DNA of 10,539 nt. Origin: Baffinella frigidus (Eukaryota > Cryptophyceae > Cryptomonadales > Baffinellaceae). The stretch lies in the NCBI GenBank assembly GCA_026770585.1, contig MU647417.1, positions 57,298-67,836 of the forward strand. Direction: 5' to 3'. The notes below the pieces were generated by a model, which saw only the letters and a program-made list of their open reading frames with translations, searched no databases and was not told the DNA's origin. Position 1 is the first letter of the stretch. Every line of letters starts with the position of its first letter. Made by a program: the position numbers and the translations under genes. Of the stretch, positions 1 to 6,019 are shown piece by piece.

Positions 1-15
1 GGGGGGGGGGGGGGG
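1..15. repeat. Poly-G homopolymer at the window edge
   Basis: Fifteen consecutive G open the window. This may be a genuine homopolymer or an artefact at a contig end or gap. Poly-C and poly-G runs also occur at 181-188 and about 235-246, so G/C homopolymers may be native to this genome. Confidence 0.8.
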
Positions 16-620
16 CGGTGAGTACGTGTGGTGGTGAGTAAAGGAGAGAGGAATACGCCTACATGTTCCTACGGATTGGTCTGAGACACGCTGAGCCAGA
101 GCGCAAGGGCGTTCATGTATGAATCCACTCCACCACACTGCTCCATCGAGTACAGGGGTACCTCGCTCATACGAAACCGCCCCCCCCTAGGACCCTACAG
201 TAGGCCCATGCCTAGGGTCGTATGGTGGTCCTTGGGGGGGGGGGGGTTGATTACTGAGGTTTCTTATGGGCAAAACGGAGGGGTACTCCACTGTTACCTA
301 AAGTTAACAGAGGTTCCACGTTTGCTTTGAGACGTCCCAACTCTCGACTTTTGTCTCGGTGAGCAGCGCTCTTCCACGAAGCGGTGCGTGTTTGAAGTCC
401 ATCTAAACGAATCTTGTTTGAGCGGTTGTCGATCGCAAACAATCGTTAGCCCACAGCTATGAGATGCCCATCTCATGTCTCTGCGCGCAGCGGCGGCGAT
501 CCGCACGCATCAGCCCCGCTGGTCAGCTGCAGACCTAAAACCCGGACTCGGGGCTTGGCTCTGGGGCTGCCGCTATCGCATGGCCTCGGGCGCGGTGCCA
601 TGTTGGAGCGGTCCATCATG
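16..620. other. Gene-free interval with C-run/G-run inverted repeat
   Basis: I see no convincing gene here. The short open frames lack codon bias and known motifs. The C-rich run at 181-188 and the G-rich run at about 235-246 are flanked by partly complementary sequence (CATACGAAACC near 168-178, GGTTTCTTATG near 259-269). The segment can therefore fold into a long imperfect hairpin around 165-270. CCTAGG-type short palindromes sit inside it. Confidence 0.5.
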
Positions 621-656
621 TACCACGCCAGACTGGAGGAATAGGTAAAATGTCTT

Positions 657-680
657 CAACCCGCCCGTACGGGCGGGTTG
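657..680. repeat. 24-bp perfect palindrome
   Basis: Every base from 657 to 680 pairs with its mirror partner about the centre at 668/669 (core CCCGCCCGTACGGGCGGG). It is very GC-rich and lies 10 bp inside the left terminal repeat of the foldback element. It could form a cruciform or a hairpin in a transcript. Confidence 0.9.
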
Positions 681-749
681 TACTTTTGCCGGCCGAGGTG
701 GCGCCCCTGGGTGTTGAGGAAGCTGTCACGTCCACAATATTTTTAGTCC

Positions 750-836
750 TTTTTCTGTCAGCATTGTGTCCAGGAAGGACGTGCAGAAGATTTTATGTTT
801 TTTTTCTGTCAGCAACGTGTTCAGGAAGGACGTGCA
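750..836 (+). repeat. Two 36-bp direct repeats, 51-bp period
   Basis: Bases 750-785 and 801-836 match at 33 of 36 positions (shared core CAGGAAGGACGTGCA). A shorter related pair, AAAGGACRTGATGAG, follows at 863-877 and 885-899. All lie inside the foldback element. Repeated short units of this kind are common in element subterminal regions; no function can be assigned. Confidence 0.8.
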
Positions 837-890
837 AATGATTTGACGAGCAAAAGGTCGCAAAAGGACATGATGAGCCCTTCTAAAGGA

Positions 891-916
891 CGTGATGAGT
901 CCTGGGACCCATCACG
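891..916 (+). other. Small hairpin inside the foldback element
   Basis: CGTGATG at 891-897 pairs with CATCACG at 910-916, continuing with an inner GTCC/GGAC stem. The GATGAGTCC string recalls a hammerhead core, but the other conserved bases are absent. Confidence 0.6.
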
Positions 917-1030
917 TTTCTGTTTTTTTTTGCTCATAACTGACTTCACGGGCGTCACGTCCTGGTACAAAATCGAGGGGGGTATTATAGGCCTTTACAA
1001 GGCTACCTCTTCCTCCAGTCTGGCGTGGTA

Positions 1031-1280
1031 GTCAGCACCAACGAGCCGGAATTTTGATTTCTTCCCTGTGCCATCGGGCAGGGGCGAGCAGCGGCGCGCC
1101 TCCTCCCCGCCATGCTTTGATAATGATTTTCGACGGCATGTTTCCTGTCATCCTCTCGGAAGGGGCTTGAAAAGCCCCAACCACACCCCCCTCGTGGTTC
1201 AGCAAGCCCGTGAGAACTTGTGATGACGGTCGTTCCGACGTCCTTTCATATGAACATTGTCAACGATATCCCCGTTTGTG
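1031..1280. other. Intergenic spacer with one perfect short hairpin
   Basis: No gene is supported. GGGGCTT at 1162-1168 pairs with AAGCCCC at 1172-1178 across a 3-nt loop. The preceding TCTCGGAAGGGGCTT matches the sequence at 1906-1922, so this spacer seems to hold a truncated piece of the foldback module family that follows. Confidence 0.5.
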
Positions 1281-1498
1281 GATAAGACACGTGACACGTC
1301 TGGGTGGGGCTTTTGTCAGAAGAGGGAGGATTCCCCTGTGGTAAAGACGGGAGAGGGCGGCAGGGAGAATCGACTGCGTGACTGGTGTGTCGGACACAGC
1401 AACTATAATTCCTTTATACTTTTGTACTGACGTCTCGTCCTATCACGTCCGATGTCATTTCCCCATCAGATACCTCGACGGGCCAGACCTTGTGTCTC

Positions 1499-1740
1499 GT
1501 GTCACGACAGCGTGAATCTCCGTGGTGAGCTACACCACTGTGGCCCATCCAAAATGGAAAAAACATGGCGCGAAGCGCCATGTTTTTTCCTTCCGGGCTT
1601 GAGTCCCGGCCGCCGGGGCCGGAGGCCCGGCTGAGGGAGGAGCTTTAATTGTAGGGTCGCGTCAATTGTCGCGTCCAGTTACAATCACGTGTAGAGTCAC
1701 GCAGAAGCCGCTTTCCCTGCTTCCCTGTTTTGTCCGTCAG
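1499..1740 (+). repeat. Left arm of the large inverted repeat
   Basis: This arm is nearly identical to the reverse complement of 2120-2394. Shared landmarks in order are GTGTCACGACA, CTCCGTGGTGAGC, the 35-nt hairpin, a GC-rich CCGGCCGCCGGGGCCGGAGG stretch, GGTCGCGTCAATTGTCGCG, and CTTCCCTGTTTTGTCCGTCAG. It lacks an approximately 38-nt segment that the right arm carries. The partial copy at 6784-6845 also has that segment, so the left arm probably lost it. Confidence 0.85.
1556..1590. repeat. 35-nt perfect hairpin module, copy 1
   Basis: The stem arms are 16 nt (GGAAAAAACATGGCGC and its exact complement) with a GAA loop. Identical arms recur at 2270-2304 and 5262-5296, making this the most conserved piece of the family. 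Confidence 0.95.
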
Positions 1741-1863
1741 AATTCCTCTTCTGACAAAATCTTCTGACAAAAAAATCCTCTTCTGACAAAAGCCCCGTCT
1801 GGGTGGATATGTTACATTTATGACAAAACAGGGCAGGGCGGCAGGGAGAATCTGTTCCGTCAT

Positions 1864-1954
1864 TACCACAGGGGAATCCTCCCTCTTCTGACAAAAGCCC
1901 TCTCGGAATCTCGGAAGGGGCTTTTGTCAGAAGAGGGAGGATTCCCCTGTGGTA
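1864..1954. repeat. 37-bp perfect-stem hairpin
   Basis: Bases 1864-1900 are the exact reverse complement of 1918-1954, with a 17-nt loop. Allowing one mismatch, the stem continues outward to about 1858 and 1960. A stem this long could extrude as a cruciform. If transcribed it would give a perfect double-stranded RNA substrate. Confidence 0.95.
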
Positions 1955-2056
1955 AAGACGGGCCCCCGTCTTAAGACACGTGACACGTCTGGGTGGATAC
2001 ATTTACAAAACAGGGCGGCAGGGAGAATCTGTTCCGTCTTTACCACAGGGGAATCC

Positions 2057-2107
2057 TCCCTCTTCTGACAAAAGCCCTCTTGAAAGGGGCTTTTGTCAGA
2101 AGAGGGA
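2057..2107. repeat. 21-bp perfect-stem hairpin
   Basis: Bases 2057-2077 are the exact reverse complement of 2087-2107, with a 9-nt loop. It is a second, truncated version of the 1864-1954 hairpin, from the direct duplication at about 190 bp offset. Confidence 0.95.
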
Positions 2108-2119
2108 TTTTACTACATG

Positions 2120-2394
2120 CTGACGGACAAAACAGGGAAGCAGGGAAAGCGGCTTCCGCGTGACTCTACATGTGATTGTAACTGGACGCGACAATTGACG
2201 CGACCCTACAATTAAAACTCCTCTCTCAGCCGGGCCTCCGGCCCCGGCGGCCGGGACTCCAGCCCGGAAGGAAAAAACATGGCGCTTCGCGCCATGTTTT
2301 TTCCATTTTGGATGGGCCACAGTGGCGTAGCACCTTAATTGGCGGAGCCGAGGTAATTGGCGGGGCTCACCACGGAGATCCGTTGTCGTGACAC
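2120..2394 (-). repeat. Right arm of the large inverted repeat
   Basis: This is the reverse-complement partner of 1499-1740. It additionally carries a segment near 2326-2363 with TAATTGGCGG twice (2336-2345 and 2354-2363). The same TTAATTGGCGGGGC wording recurs near 6824-6837. Confidence 0.85.
2270..2304. repeat. 35-nt perfect hairpin module, copy 2
   Basis: Same 16-nt arms as the copy at 1556-1590, loop TTC. It is the mirror copy within the right arm. Confidence 0.95.
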
Positions 2395-2400
2395 TTATTG

Positions 2401-2876
2401 ACACTTATTGACTTTATTCGAAAGTGAATTACACGGTGCAAGAATTGAGGCGAAATTAGGAAAAGATCTGGGAACTGCACCAAGGTTTTCCTATTTAAGA
2501 AACTGCCACTACCCATAATGGGGGATCCACACAGGAGCAGTGCGCATTAGCGTCCTCCTCCCTAGTTTTTCCCCTGCAGAGCACCCCGTTGCGTGGGGCC
2601 CCTGCCTAAGCCACACATAGTTGCCCCGTGCACCTCCTTTCGAGCGGATGGCGGGTGGGGCAAAAACATGTGGATACAGTGGACCAGTCTGATTACTGAT
2701 TACTGAATTTATTAAAGAGGTTTCGCCGTTATTGCCTAACCCGTGCCATTACCAGACTATGATCGGTCCATGTTATACCCCGCTCAGTCTGTCTCCGAGG
2801 GATGCTCCCCGAAGATTTGCGCAGATGAAGTAAACGACGAAGAAGAAGGAGAGGTTTGATAGGTCCACGATGAAGA
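2401..2876. other. Gene-free low-copy interval
   Basis: I see no gene. GACACTTATTGA is tandemly doubled at about 2390-2411. TATTTAAG at 2492-2499 resembles a TATA element but nothing downstream supports a promoter. GATTACTGATTACTGA at about 2692-2707 shares its wording with the hairpin at 2877-2914. A GAAGAAGAAGG purine run lies near 2839-2850. Confidence 0.45.
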
Positions 2877-2914
2877 GTTACTGATTACTGACAAATGAAT
2901 CAGTAATCAATAAC
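2877..2914. repeat. 15-bp hairpin built from GATTACTGA
   Basis: Bases 2877-2891 pair with 2900-2914 with one mismatch and an 8-nt loop. GATTACTGA also occurs near 248, 2692 and 2699, suggesting a dispersed short motif. Confidence 0.85.
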
Positions 2915-2934
2915 AAACAAACCACACAATTTGA

Positions 2935-3216
2935 CCCCATCGATATAGACCTGTCATTCCCCTGGGTTCCAGAAAAGGGAGGAGTCGGATTGTTCAGCTG
3001 ATCCTCAGATCAGTTAGCCAGTCCAGCTCGAGTCGGCTCCTTCAGGGAGCCGATTCCTCCATCCGGTTGTATGTGGTTGAATTTACCCCGTGGCTATTCC
3101 GCGATGGTTATACCACATTTGACCTTCCGAGACTTATGCCTCCACCTCTTCGCAGGTTTGACTTTCTGGAGAGGCCCGATGGTGAGGCATTTCAAAGGGA
3201 CTTGTGGGCCCTTTGA
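2935..3216 (+). pseudogene. Unidentified plus-strand coding remnant
   Basis: An open frame without a start codon runs from 2935 to a TGA at 3214-3216 (93 residues). The last 60 residues look protein-like: LYVVEFTPWLFRDGYTTF, then a proline-rich LMPPPLRRFDFLERP, ending FQRDLWAL. In the preceding frame, upstream of a TGA near 2999, another short stretch (IDIDLSFPWVPEKGG, about 2942-2986) also reads like protein. A frame change between the two is one reading; separate exons are another. I recognise no family. No upstream methionine is in frame, so this is at best an internal exon or decayed fragment. A neighbouring minus-strand retropepsin fragment makes mobile-element origin possible, but nothing in these residues proves it. 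Confidence 0.3.
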
Positions 3217-3339
3217 GTCGTCTGCATGTATGCATGTATGGCTTAAAGATCTTTCTCTACTCGACCAGCCCCGGTTCCCTCAGCTTCACTTCGTTCCTCA
3301 CCTGATGTGGTGTTTTGGGCGGCGGTTTTCTTTGTTTTG

Positions 3340-3380
3340 CCTATTGAAAAGGTTTAAGGTGACCTATTGAAAAGGTTTAA
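3340..3380. repeat. Tandem duplication, 23-bp unit
   Basis: CCTATTGAAAAGGTTTAA occurs at 3340-3357 and 3363-3380, an exact 18-nt match in a 23-bp tandem unit. It lies at the 3' end of the minus-strand retropepsin-like frame. Confidence 0.9.
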
Positions 3381-3803
3381 TGTGCACAAATTCGCAACGG
3401 TATACAGGATTTTCAAGTTAGCGCATGCAATGTGTATGAGCTTTTCCATGGATGTCAGGTTGTCCGTGGAGCATACCAGAGAGATCTGGGTGCCGGTGTC
3501 GATCAGGTAGAGGGCCCGGAGGGCCTCCTCGGACAGGAGTGTAGTGCTGGCGACCATACGCTGATAGCTGATAGGTGCGTTCTCGCCGTGATCAGGACCC
3601 GGTTCGGGGGGTGGGTTGGTCTCGTCGCCGGTGGGACGTTTTTCGTCAGCATTTTCAAGGCAATGCATGCAGTGTATATCGGGATTTGTGTGGTCAGAGA
3701 GATACATGGTTAACAATCGATGCACGGTTAGAACCCGTAATGTGCGGGTTGCAAAGGTCTTGGCAGTGCAGAGTCGGAGGCTGAAAGAGCCTCGACCATA
3801 CGG
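3354..3803 (-). pseudogene. Retropepsin-like aspartic protease fragment of a retroelement
   Basis: The minus strand is open for 149 codons after a TAA at 3804-3806. The heart is ALYLIDTGTQISLV, with the DTG at about 3492-3500. Hydrophobic residues, then D-T/S-G, then a small residue and further hydrophobics is the active-site pattern of retroviral-type proteases in LTR retrotransposons. Codons around it are strongly C/G-ending (ACC GGC ACC CAG ATC), as expected for true coding sequence. Upstream is a proline/glutamate-rich linker (NPPPEPGPDHGE) and a CMHC cysteine pair that is not a complete zinc knuckle. There is no start, no flap region, and no reverse transcriptase, RNase H or integrase in the window. 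No LTRs were found either. I read this as a short relic of an old insertion. A non-mobile aspartic protease domain is the alternative. Confidence 0.5.
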
Positions 3804-3821
3804 TTAGTACAGAGTATCGGT

Positions 3822-3867
3822 GGGCAGGGAGGGGAGGGGTTGGCGAGGGGTTGGCGAGGGCTCATGG
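3822..3867 (+). other. G-quadruplex-capable G-rich tract
   Basis: Four close G runs (GGGCAGGGAGGGGAGGGG, 3822-3839) meet the standard G-quadruplex pattern. They are followed by GGGGTTGGCGA twice in tandem. Confidence 0.7.
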
Positions 3868-4002
3868 GCGGCAGTAGAAGTTGGTCTTGCCCTCCTGGTC
3901 ATGTCCGCTTGGACCTTCTGGGTTAGGGATTAGGAAGTTGGCGGTGATTATGAAGGGAAGTTGTAACACTCGTGGGCGCCAGCGCTCACCCGGGGTGATC
4001 AC
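3862..4002 (-). pseudogene. Unidentified minus-strand coding fragment, possible exon
   Basis: Immediately after a CAG that could be a splice acceptor (minus strand, 4005-4003), 46 codons are open to a TGA at 3864-3862. The translation is balanced and protein-like: VITPGERWRPRVLQLPF, then IITANFLIPNPEGPSG, then HDQEGKTNFYCRP. It is upstream of, and on the same strand as, the retropepsin-like fragment but in a different frame. It could be another part of the same relic or an exon of a spliced gene. I do not recognise the family, and such a short frame could still be chance. Confidence 0.3.
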
Positions 4003-4010
4003 CTGCGCTC

Positions 4011-4620
4011 ATGCAGAGAAGCGGGACTGAGTACGTAGTTCTAGGTGTGGGGGAGGGGATGGCATGGGCGCGGCGTGGCGGTAGTGGTGCAGCGGCAAGC
4101 AGGGTAGGTGTATTGAGAAGTCCACGTGCGGGAGCAGCAGGGCGCACCCCCACATGGGGGCAGTACAGTGAGCACGCGCGCGGGAGCAGTATAGAACACC
4201 CCTGTGTGGGTAGCCGAGCAAGCACGCGGGAGCGGGGAGGGAGAGCAGCAGCGCGCTTGGCACCATCGCACGCTGCTCACATGCTCGAAGAGGCGATGGC
4301 AGGACGCACGCGAGGGCGCACGCGGGGCAGCAGAGCATGCACGCACGCGGGGCAGCGGAGCATGCACGCAGCAGAACGCGCACAAGGAGCAGGGAGGGGA
4401 TGCGGCCAGGCGCAATCCCAGCGTGCACAGAGGCTGGGATCGAGAAGTCTGACGACACTTTGTCGTGGAGAGCGAGGATGCATGCGGGAGCAGCAGCGCA
4501 GTCACGCGGGGCAGCAGAGCGTGCACGCAGCAGAACGCACACTGGGGGCAGGGGTGGGATGCATCCTGGCGCGACGCCTCCTTACGATCTACGCAAGGAG
4601 ATTGGAAAACCCCTCCACCA
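4011..4620. repeat. GC-rich degenerate minisatellite
   Basis: Imperfect copies of CACGCGGGGCAGCAGAGCATG recur throughout. A longer duplication aligns 4345-4413 with 4504-4572 (offset 159 bp, shared GCACGCAGCAGAACGC). Because the units are GC-rich and nearly free of TA-containing stops, several frames on both strands stay open for 130-214 codons. Their translations are Ala/Gly/Arg-rich on the plus strand and Cys/Pro/Leu-rich on the minus strand. That is what repeat DNA gives, so I do not call a gene. Confidence 0.8.
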
Positions 4621-4636
4621 CCTACGAGCTCGTAGG
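4621..4636. repeat. 16-bp perfect palindrome
   Basis: CCTACGAGCTCGTAGG is a perfect palindrome at the edge of the minisatellite. Confidence 0.9.
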
Positions 4637-4702
4637 CTCCCACGTTGCAGTGTGAGAAAAAGCCCTTCGATGGTGTCTACCCCCACCCCAGGTCCCCTGT
4701 TT

Positions 4703-4733
4703 GGTCTCAGTCAGATCATAGACCACTGAGACC
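4703..4733. repeat. 9-bp stem hairpin
   Basis: GGTCTCAGT at 4703-4711 pairs exactly with ACTGAGACC at 4725-4733 across a 13-nt loop. No function is evident. Confidence 0.8.
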
Positions 4734-4781
4734 GCGCCCATCAAGCTGCAGAGCGACCCCAGGACACGAGGAACAAGGTCA

Positions 4782-4962
4782 GGTCTCTGATGGGGAAATG
4801 ATATCGGACGTGATAGGACGAGACGTCAGTACAAAAGTATAAAGGAATTATAGTTGTTGTGTCCGACACACCAGTCACGCAGTCGATTCTCCCTGCCGCC
4901 CGGACCTCGGACTCCAGGGGAGTTTTACTACATGCTGACGGACTGAAGGGGAGGGGAGCTTT
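4782..4962 (-). repeat. Inverted copy of the foldback family end module
   Basis: Bases 4782-4900 are the reverse complement of 1356-1474, equal in length (119 bp) with only 3 mismatches by eye. The following 4905-4962 (GGACTCCAGGGGAGTTTTAC...) is the reverse complement of a segment near 8469-8517. Such near-identity points to recent duplication or mobilisation. Confidence 0.9.
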
Positions 4963-5117
4963 GAGCAAAATACCCATATGGGCCCCTGGTTTTTTTAACT
5001 TACGGATATGGGCCCCCCGCGCAAAATGGGCCCCCAGCCGGGAATCTCCGACATTACTACACACATCACGTGTGTCCAGACAGTTGCGACCCCAAACAAG
5101 GCTCTCTTCGTAGGATC
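4963..5117. other. Spacer with ATGGGCCCC triplication
   Basis: ATATGGGCCCC occurs near 4976 and 5005, and AATGGGCCCCC near 5024, within 60 bp. CCCATATGGG at about 4970-4979 is palindromic. No gene is supported. Confidence 0.5.
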
Positions 5118-5148
5118 ATATTTTCCCCATCAGATACCTCGACGGGCC

Positions 5149-5172
5149 TTGTGTCTCGTGCACGAGACACAA
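5149..5172. repeat. 24-bp perfect palindrome
   Basis: The sequence 5149-5172 (half-site TTGTGTCTCGTG) is exactly self-complementary. In the related copy at about 1489-1501 only the left half is intact, so the palindrome is specific to this copy. Confidence 0.9.
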
Positions 5173-5261
5173 CCCGAGACGCTGGACGGCACCCCCCGCC
5201 CCGCTGCATACCGGTACCTGAGCCGAGGCCGAGACCCAGCTGTCTGCGGCCCATCCAGAAT

Positions 5262-5296
5262 GGAAAAAACATGGCGCGTAGCGCCATGTTTTTTCC
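5262..5296. repeat. 35-nt perfect hairpin module, copy 3
   Basis: Both 16-nt arms are identical to those at 1556-1590, while the loop has changed from GAA to GTA. Flanking sequence has diverged much more than the arms. Confidence 0.95.
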
Positions 5297-5463
5297 TTGG
5301 CGCGCTGGACGACACCCCCCGCCTCCCGGGCCGAAGGCCCGCCGGGCCGGAGGCCCGGCTGAGGCAGGAGCTTTAATTGCAGGGTCGCGTCCAATTACAA
5401 TCACATGTAAGAGTCACGCGGCCAATTTCCACAAAGCTCTTCAGGGGAGTTTTTACTACAGAT

Positions 5464-5557
5464 AACACGTCCGTTCGAAAGACATGTGTTGGGACGTGTT
5501 AAGATTTATGTGACTCAACACGTGGCGCTTCGCGCTCAACGGTCACGTGGCGCTTCG
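5464..5557. repeat. Small inverted and direct repeats
   Basis: AACACGTCC at 5464-5472 pairs with GGACGTGTT at 5492-5500. CACGTGGCGCTTCG then occurs at 5519-5532 and 5544-5557; its GGCGCTTCG recalls the hairpin module. Confidence 0.75.
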
Positions 5558-5576
5558 TGAGGGGAATGGAACAAAC

Positions 5577-6016
5577 ATGACGCTCTGCGACAACATTTTT
5601 GTGATGGTGGACTCCGGCGCTCGGGCGGTCTTCCCGTCTCCCCCGAGGGGAGTCAGGTGGGCCCACCAGCCGCGCGTCGGAGAGGGCGCACCGGGGAACG
5701 GACTCCGCGAGGAGCCGCCGTCGAGCGCGCCCCAGGCGCACGGGGAGGGCTCTTCGAGCTGCGCACGTGCGGCGCAGCCAAGCAGCTCACGTCCGGCGTC
5801 TTCCAACCCTCCGGGTCTCTCGAGGCTCCCGTCCACCGTCAGGACGGGAGCGGACAAATAGAACCTGGGAGCGCCCTGCCGACCGTGGCAGGGCTGCCGG
5901 ACGTGGGCGCCGGCCGTCGACCACCCGCCCCCTTGCACCAAGGGGCCGACTCTTGTGGGCGTGCCTTCGGGTGCGTCCAGCGAGCCCCGGGCGAGAACTA
6001 CGGCGGAGGACGGTGA
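5577..6016 (+). pseudogene. GC-rich coding region, unidentified, with apparent frame change
   Basis: From ATG 5577 the frame reads MTLCDNIFVMVDSGARAVFP and stays rich in C/G-ending codons to about 5760. After that the bias moves to another frame, which reads GLFELRTCGAAKQLTSGVF and continues in good codon usage to TGA 6014-6016. The first frame ends at TAG 5859-5861. This points to a frameshift, sequencing error or unseen intron near 5740-5770. VDSGA within a hydrophobic context resembles the active-site loop of DSG-type retropepsins, but one motif is weak evidence and no other protease hallmark is visible. The long open frame on the opposite strand appears to be a by-product of the GC-rich codons. 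I cannot name the family. Confidence 0.4.
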
Positions 6017-6019
6017 TAG

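Larger units (their letters stand above)
621..1030. mobile_element. MITE-like foldback element with 27-nt terminal inverted repeats
   Basis: The first 27 bases (621-647, beginning TACCACGCCAGACTGGAGGA) reappear as reverse complement at 1004-1030 with one mismatch. They bound a 410-bp interval with no plausible transposase. Inside are a 24-bp perfect palindrome next to the left end, two 36-bp direct repeats and an inner hairpin. Short length, matched terminal inverted repeats and no coding capacity are the usual signs of a non-autonomous DNA transposon. I could not find a clear target-site duplication, so the exact ends and the superfamily are unassigned. Confidence 0.65.
1281..2400. repeat. 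Composite foldback repeat cluster
   Basis: This is a nest of direct and inverted copies of a few modules. The AAGACACGTGACACGTC module occurs at 1285 and 1973. The module TTTTGTCAGAAGAGGGAGGA...CCCCTGTGGTAAAGACGG occurs forward at 1306-1350 and 1917-1961, and reversed at 1864-1900 and 2037-2077. A direct duplication with about 190-bp offset covers roughly 1797-1937 and 1987-2107. The large arms 1499-1740 and 2120-2394 are reverse complements. None of the open frames inside is coherent. I read it as a non-autonomous foldback transposon or several nested insertions of one family. Related copies lie at 4782-4962, 5118-5460, 6751-6845 and 8469-8600. Confidence 0.75.
5118..5460 (+). repeat. Third copy of the foldback arm, direct orientation
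   Basis: It follows the order of 1456-1700: TTTCCCCATCAGATACCTCG, TTGTGTCTCGTG, GGCCCATCC, the 35-nt hairpin, a GC-rich CCGGGCCGGAGGCCCGG segment, AGCTTTAATTG, GGGTCGCGTCCA, ATTACAATCACATGTA, GAGTCACGCGG. It ends with AGGGGAGTTTTTACTAC, the same end module as at about 4916. It is more diverged than the 1499-1740 copy. Confidence 0.85.

Noticed and set aside
891-925. Hammerhead ribozyme suggested by TGATGAGTCC
   Set aside because: The GAAA after the second stem and a matching third stem are missing; only a plain hairpin is present.
1556-1595. Intrinsic transcription terminator
   Set aside because: A GC stem followed by a T run looks like one, but the T run is part of the stem and the context is eukaryotic repeat DNA.
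1281-2400. CRISPR array
   Set aside because: The repeats are inverted, unequally spaced and lack uniform unique spacers; the DNA is eukaryotic.
3432-3713. 93-codon plus-strand frame
   Set aside because: It is antisense to the retropepsin-like frame, which has the better codon bias and a recognisable motif.
4009-4655. Overlapping 130-214-codon frames on both strands
   Set aside because: They are translations of a GC-rich minisatellite. Several frames are open at once, with composition dictated by the repeat.
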